Part shown: in pieces, positions 62,047 to 64,000 of the stretch
Layout: every line of letters begins with the position of its first letter
Numbering within the stretch: the first letter of the stretch is position 1
Assembly: GCA_020249145.1 (NCBI GenBank)
Contig: JADCGF010000003.1
Span: 124,001 to 188,000, forward strand
DNA: 64,000 nt
Reading direction: 5' to 3'
DNA from: Roseomonas sp.
Lineage (GTDB): Bacteria; Pseudomonadota; Alphaproteobacteria; Acetobacterales; Acetobacteraceae
Position numbers and translations under genes: made by a program
Notes under the pieces: generated by a model
Seen by the model: only the letters and a program-made list of their open reading frames with translations
Databases searched by the model: none
What the model was told of the DNA's origin: nothing

Positions 62047-62841
62047 ATGAAGCTTTCTTTTTTCCTGATTGATGCCTTCACCACCCGCCCCTTCGCGGGC
62101 AATCCTGCCGCGGTAGTGCCGCTTGAAGCGGCGCTGCCCGATCGCGTCATGCAGGCCATGGCGGCCGAGCATAATCTTTCCGAAACCGCCTTCGTCATGC
62201 GCGAAGGCGCTGGCTGGCGGCTCCGTTGGTTCACGCCGAAGGCCGAGGTGGAAATGTGCGGCCATGCGACGCTTGCGACCGCCTTGGTGCTGGCGCGTGA
62301 ATTGGGACAGGTGCCGCCCTTCACCTTCCAAACCTTGTCTGGCCCGCTGGTGGTGGAAGCCGATGGGCCGCACTTCATTCTTGATTTTCCGGCGCGGCTT
62401 TCAGAACCAGCGACACCGCCGGATGGCCTTGCCGCGGCATTGGGTGCCATGCCACGTGAAGTGCATCACGCGCGTGATTGGATTTGCGTCATGGAAAGCG
62501 CCGAACAGGTCGCAGCGCTTGCGCCCGACCATGCGGCGCTGGCCGCACTTCCGGGTGCTGAACGCGTGATCGTCACGGCAGCAGGCGGGGATGGGGTGGA
62601 CATCACTTCCCGTTTTTTCGCGGTGAAGGTCGGCGTGCCGGAAGACCCGGTGACGGGCACCGCGCATGTGCAGCTTGTGCCCTTCTGGGCCGCGCGACTG
62701 GGGCGCAAATCCTTGGTGTGCCGCCAAGCCAGTGCGCGTGGCGGCACGCTTTGGTGCGAATGGCACGACGACCGCGTGCGCATGGCGGGCGATGCCGTGC
62801 TTTACGCCAAGGGCGAAATCCACCTGCCGGATGGGATGTAG
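62047..62841 (+). CDS. PhzF-family isomerase
   Basis: 264-residue protein of the PhzF phenazine-biosynthesis-like family with the diaminopimelate-epimerase fold. Motifs: FLIDAFTTRPFAGNPAAVVP, HNLSETAFVMREG (with the conserved catalytic Glu), WFTPKAEVEMCGHATLATAL and the C-terminal GVPEDPVTGTAHVQLVPFWA. No phenazine genes are near, so it is probably a generic isomerase. The start is placed at the ATG giving the family N-terminus (62047); ten earlier codons lack support. Confidence 0.9.
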   Translation: MKLSFFLIDAFTTRPFAGNPAAVVPLEAALPDRVMQAMAAEHNLSETAFVMREGAGWRLRWFTPKAEVEMCGHATLATALVLARELGQVPPFTFQTLSGPLVVEADGPHFILDFPARLSEPATPPDGLAAALGAMPREVHHARDWICVMESAEQVAALAPDHAALAALPGAERVIVTAAGGDGVDITSRFFAVKVGVPEDPVTGTAHVQLVPFWAARLGRKSLVCRQASARGGTLWCEWHDDRVRMAGDAVLYAKGEIHLPDGM

Positions 62842-62868
62842 CCTGGTCCCAAGCCGGCAGATCAAAAC

Positions 62869-64000
62869 CTACCCCCCAATCTCCCCGCCATCCTTTTTCA
62901 CAATGGCAATCACGGCAGGACGCGGCGGCACGCCTTCGGCGAAATCCGGCCAGCGGGTGGAAGGCCGTTCAAAGGTGGAGCCGGAATCCTCACCCGGATG
63001 CTGGATCGCCAGGAAAACGGTCTTGCTGTCCGGCGTGAAAAGGGGGCCGCAGACTTCCGCCCCGGTCGGCGCCTGATAGAAAAGCCGCGTCAGCGCGCGG
63101 CCATGGCCAGAGGTATCGGCACCGTAAAGCCCATCCGCCACACCTGCGGCAGAAGGCGCACCATCGGTTGCAATCCAGATGCGGCCCTTGCTGTCAAAGG
63201 CGCAATTATCCGGGCAGGAAAGCCAGCCGCGATCCGATGTGGCGCGATGATAGCGCGTGCCGGGATCAATCCCTGGCGCGCCGGCCATCAGGAACAAGCC
63301 CCAGCGCATTTCGCGCGCGGCGTGATCCACACGCGGCGTGCCAGCGCCTGGAGGGATTATTTCCACCACATGGCCATGCTGATTATTGGCGCGCGGATTG
63401 GCGGCATTCAACTGATCCGCACGGCGATTGCTGTTATTCGTCAGCAGCACATAAACGCGCCCCGTGGCGGGGTTGGGCTCCACATCCTCAGGCCGATCCA
63501 TCGGCGTGGCACCCAGCAGGCTCGCGGCCTGGCGGGTGTGGATCATGACATCCGCTTGGGTGTGGAAGCCATTGGCCGGCGTCAGCGGCCCCTGGCCCTG
63601 CACCAGATCAAGCCATTCCACCCGGCCATCATCATGGAATTTGGCGACCGAAAGCACGCCATCATCCAACAAATTCCGATTGGCGGCGCGATCATTCGGG
63701 TTCCAGGGCCGTGCGGTGACGAAGCGATAGACGAAATCAAACCGCTCATCATCGCCCATATAGATCACCACGCGCCCATCGGCATTGATCGCGTGATGGC
63801 AGCCTTCATGCTTGAAGCGGCCAAGCGCGGTGCGCTTCACCGGCACGCTTTGCGGATCATGCGGATCGAATTCGACAATCCAGCCGAAGCGGAAGGCCTC
63901 ATTCGGTTCCTTTTCCACATTGAAACGATCAATATGCCGGGGCCAGGAATAGGAAGCCTCATTGCGGATGCCATAGCGGCGGAAGCTTTCGGCATGCGGG
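62869..64000 (-). CDS. PhoX-family phosphatase (DUF839), 5' end beyond window
   Basis: C-terminal part of a PhoX-like alkaline phosphatase, at least 376 codons in the window. The frame continues open to the right edge (PHAESFRRYGIRNEASYSWP just before EKEPNEAFRFGW), so the true start is outside. Family landmarks: RFGWIVEFDPHDPQSVPVK, GRFKHEGCHHAINADGRVVI, MDRPEDVEPNPATGRVYVLL, NNQHGHVVEIIPPGA, CPDNCAFDSKGRIWIATDG and FLAIQHPGEDSGSTFE. PhoX enzymes are calcium/iron, Tat-exported and phosphate-regulated, but those N-terminal and promoter parts cannot be seen. Convergent with the PhzF gene. Confidence 0.92.
   Translation of the reverse strand, partial: PHAESFRRYGIRNEASYSWPRHIDRFNVEKEPNEAFRFGWIVEFDPHDPQSVPVKRTALGRFKHEGCHHAINADGRVVIYMGDDERFDFVYRFVTARPWNPNDRAANRNLLDDGVLSVAKFHDDGRVEWLDLVQGQGPLTPANGFHTQADVMIHTRQAASLLGATPMDRPEDVEPNPATGRVYVLLTNNSNRRADQLNAANPRANNQHGHVVEIIPPGAGTPRVDHAAREMRWGLFLMAGAPGIDPGTRYHRATSDRGWLSCPDNCAFDSKGRIWIATDGAPSAAGVADGLYGADTSGHGRALTRLFYQAPTGAEVCGPLFTPDSKTVFLAIQHPGEDSGSTFERPSTRWPDFAEGVPPRPAVIAIVKKDGGEIGG

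Overview
The window reads as a contiguous chromosomal segment of a GC-rich alphaproteobacterium. The inference is Rhodospirillales, probably Acetobacteraceae (Roseomonas-like). It rests on the GapR-type DUF2312 gene next to DUF1244, a DinB with an N-terminal zinc ribbon, UPF0262 and DUF983 genes, an orphan TctC-type binding protein, and the order ruvCAB-ybgC-tolQRAB-pal-cpoB-tilS-ftsH-folP...glmM. No rRNA, tRNA, CRISPR array, prophage or insertion sequence was recognised. Start codons were chosen by ribosome-binding sites and family N-termini, so several differ from the longest open frame.

Layout. 0-5.5 kb: DUF1244 and GapR-like genes, a fused transporter-like/spermidine-synthase-like membrane protein, and a ThDP enzyme paired with a short-chain dehydrogenase (SDR) lacking its catalytic residues. 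5.5-8.6 kb: the isoprenoid operon xseB-ispA-dxs. 8.6-13.4 kb: a TctC-type binding protein, a histone-deacetylase-like hydrolase overlapping a TusA protein, a ROK sugar kinase, a small membrane protein and dinB. 13.4-18.8 kb: a secreted CHAP protein, a chemoreceptor, a PHP hydrolase and a RimK-like ATP-grasp enzyme. 18.8-21.0 kb: the tetronate catabolic pair otnK-otnC with a DUF4406 gene.

21.0-25.9 kb is the most interesting accessory block. RibD-like reductase, medium-chain dehydrogenase, a divergent 6-pyruvoyl-tetrahydropterin-synthase-like protein, GT4 glycosyltransferase and methyltransferase lie head to tail with overlapping ends. A VapBC/FitAB-type toxin-antitoxin pair sits in the middle with its own candidate promoter and a 9-bp-spaced operator array. 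I infer a pathway for a modified, possibly glycosylated and methylated, pteridine-like product.

25.9-38.4 kb: two small related membrane proteins, a split UPF0718 permease, an MsbA-like ABC exporter, parE, a TPR-GT41 glycosyltransferase with two sugar-nucleotide enzymes, an AT-rich orphan membrane protein, UPF0262, DUF983 and a hydantoin-racemase-like gene. 38.8-41.8 kb: a 1002-residue RTX protein ending in a Hint domain, with an internal 19-residue repeat period. 41.9-54.3 kb: the conserved recombination/cell-envelope block from ruvC to folP, broken by a cassette of five perfect palindromes between ruvA and ruvB. 54.3-57.4 kb: a flavin monooxygenase and a Tat-exported binding protein that separate folP from glmM. 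57.4-64 kb: glmM, thiD, a DUF1217 protein with an internal duplication, a PhzF protein and a PhoX-type phosphatase running off the right edge.

Three genes (xseB, the ABC exporter, glmM) have a -10-like hexamer 6-9 bases before the ATG and no clear Shine-Dalgarno, which suggests leaderless transcripts. All functional statements rest on reading motifs by eye; no database or structure search was run.
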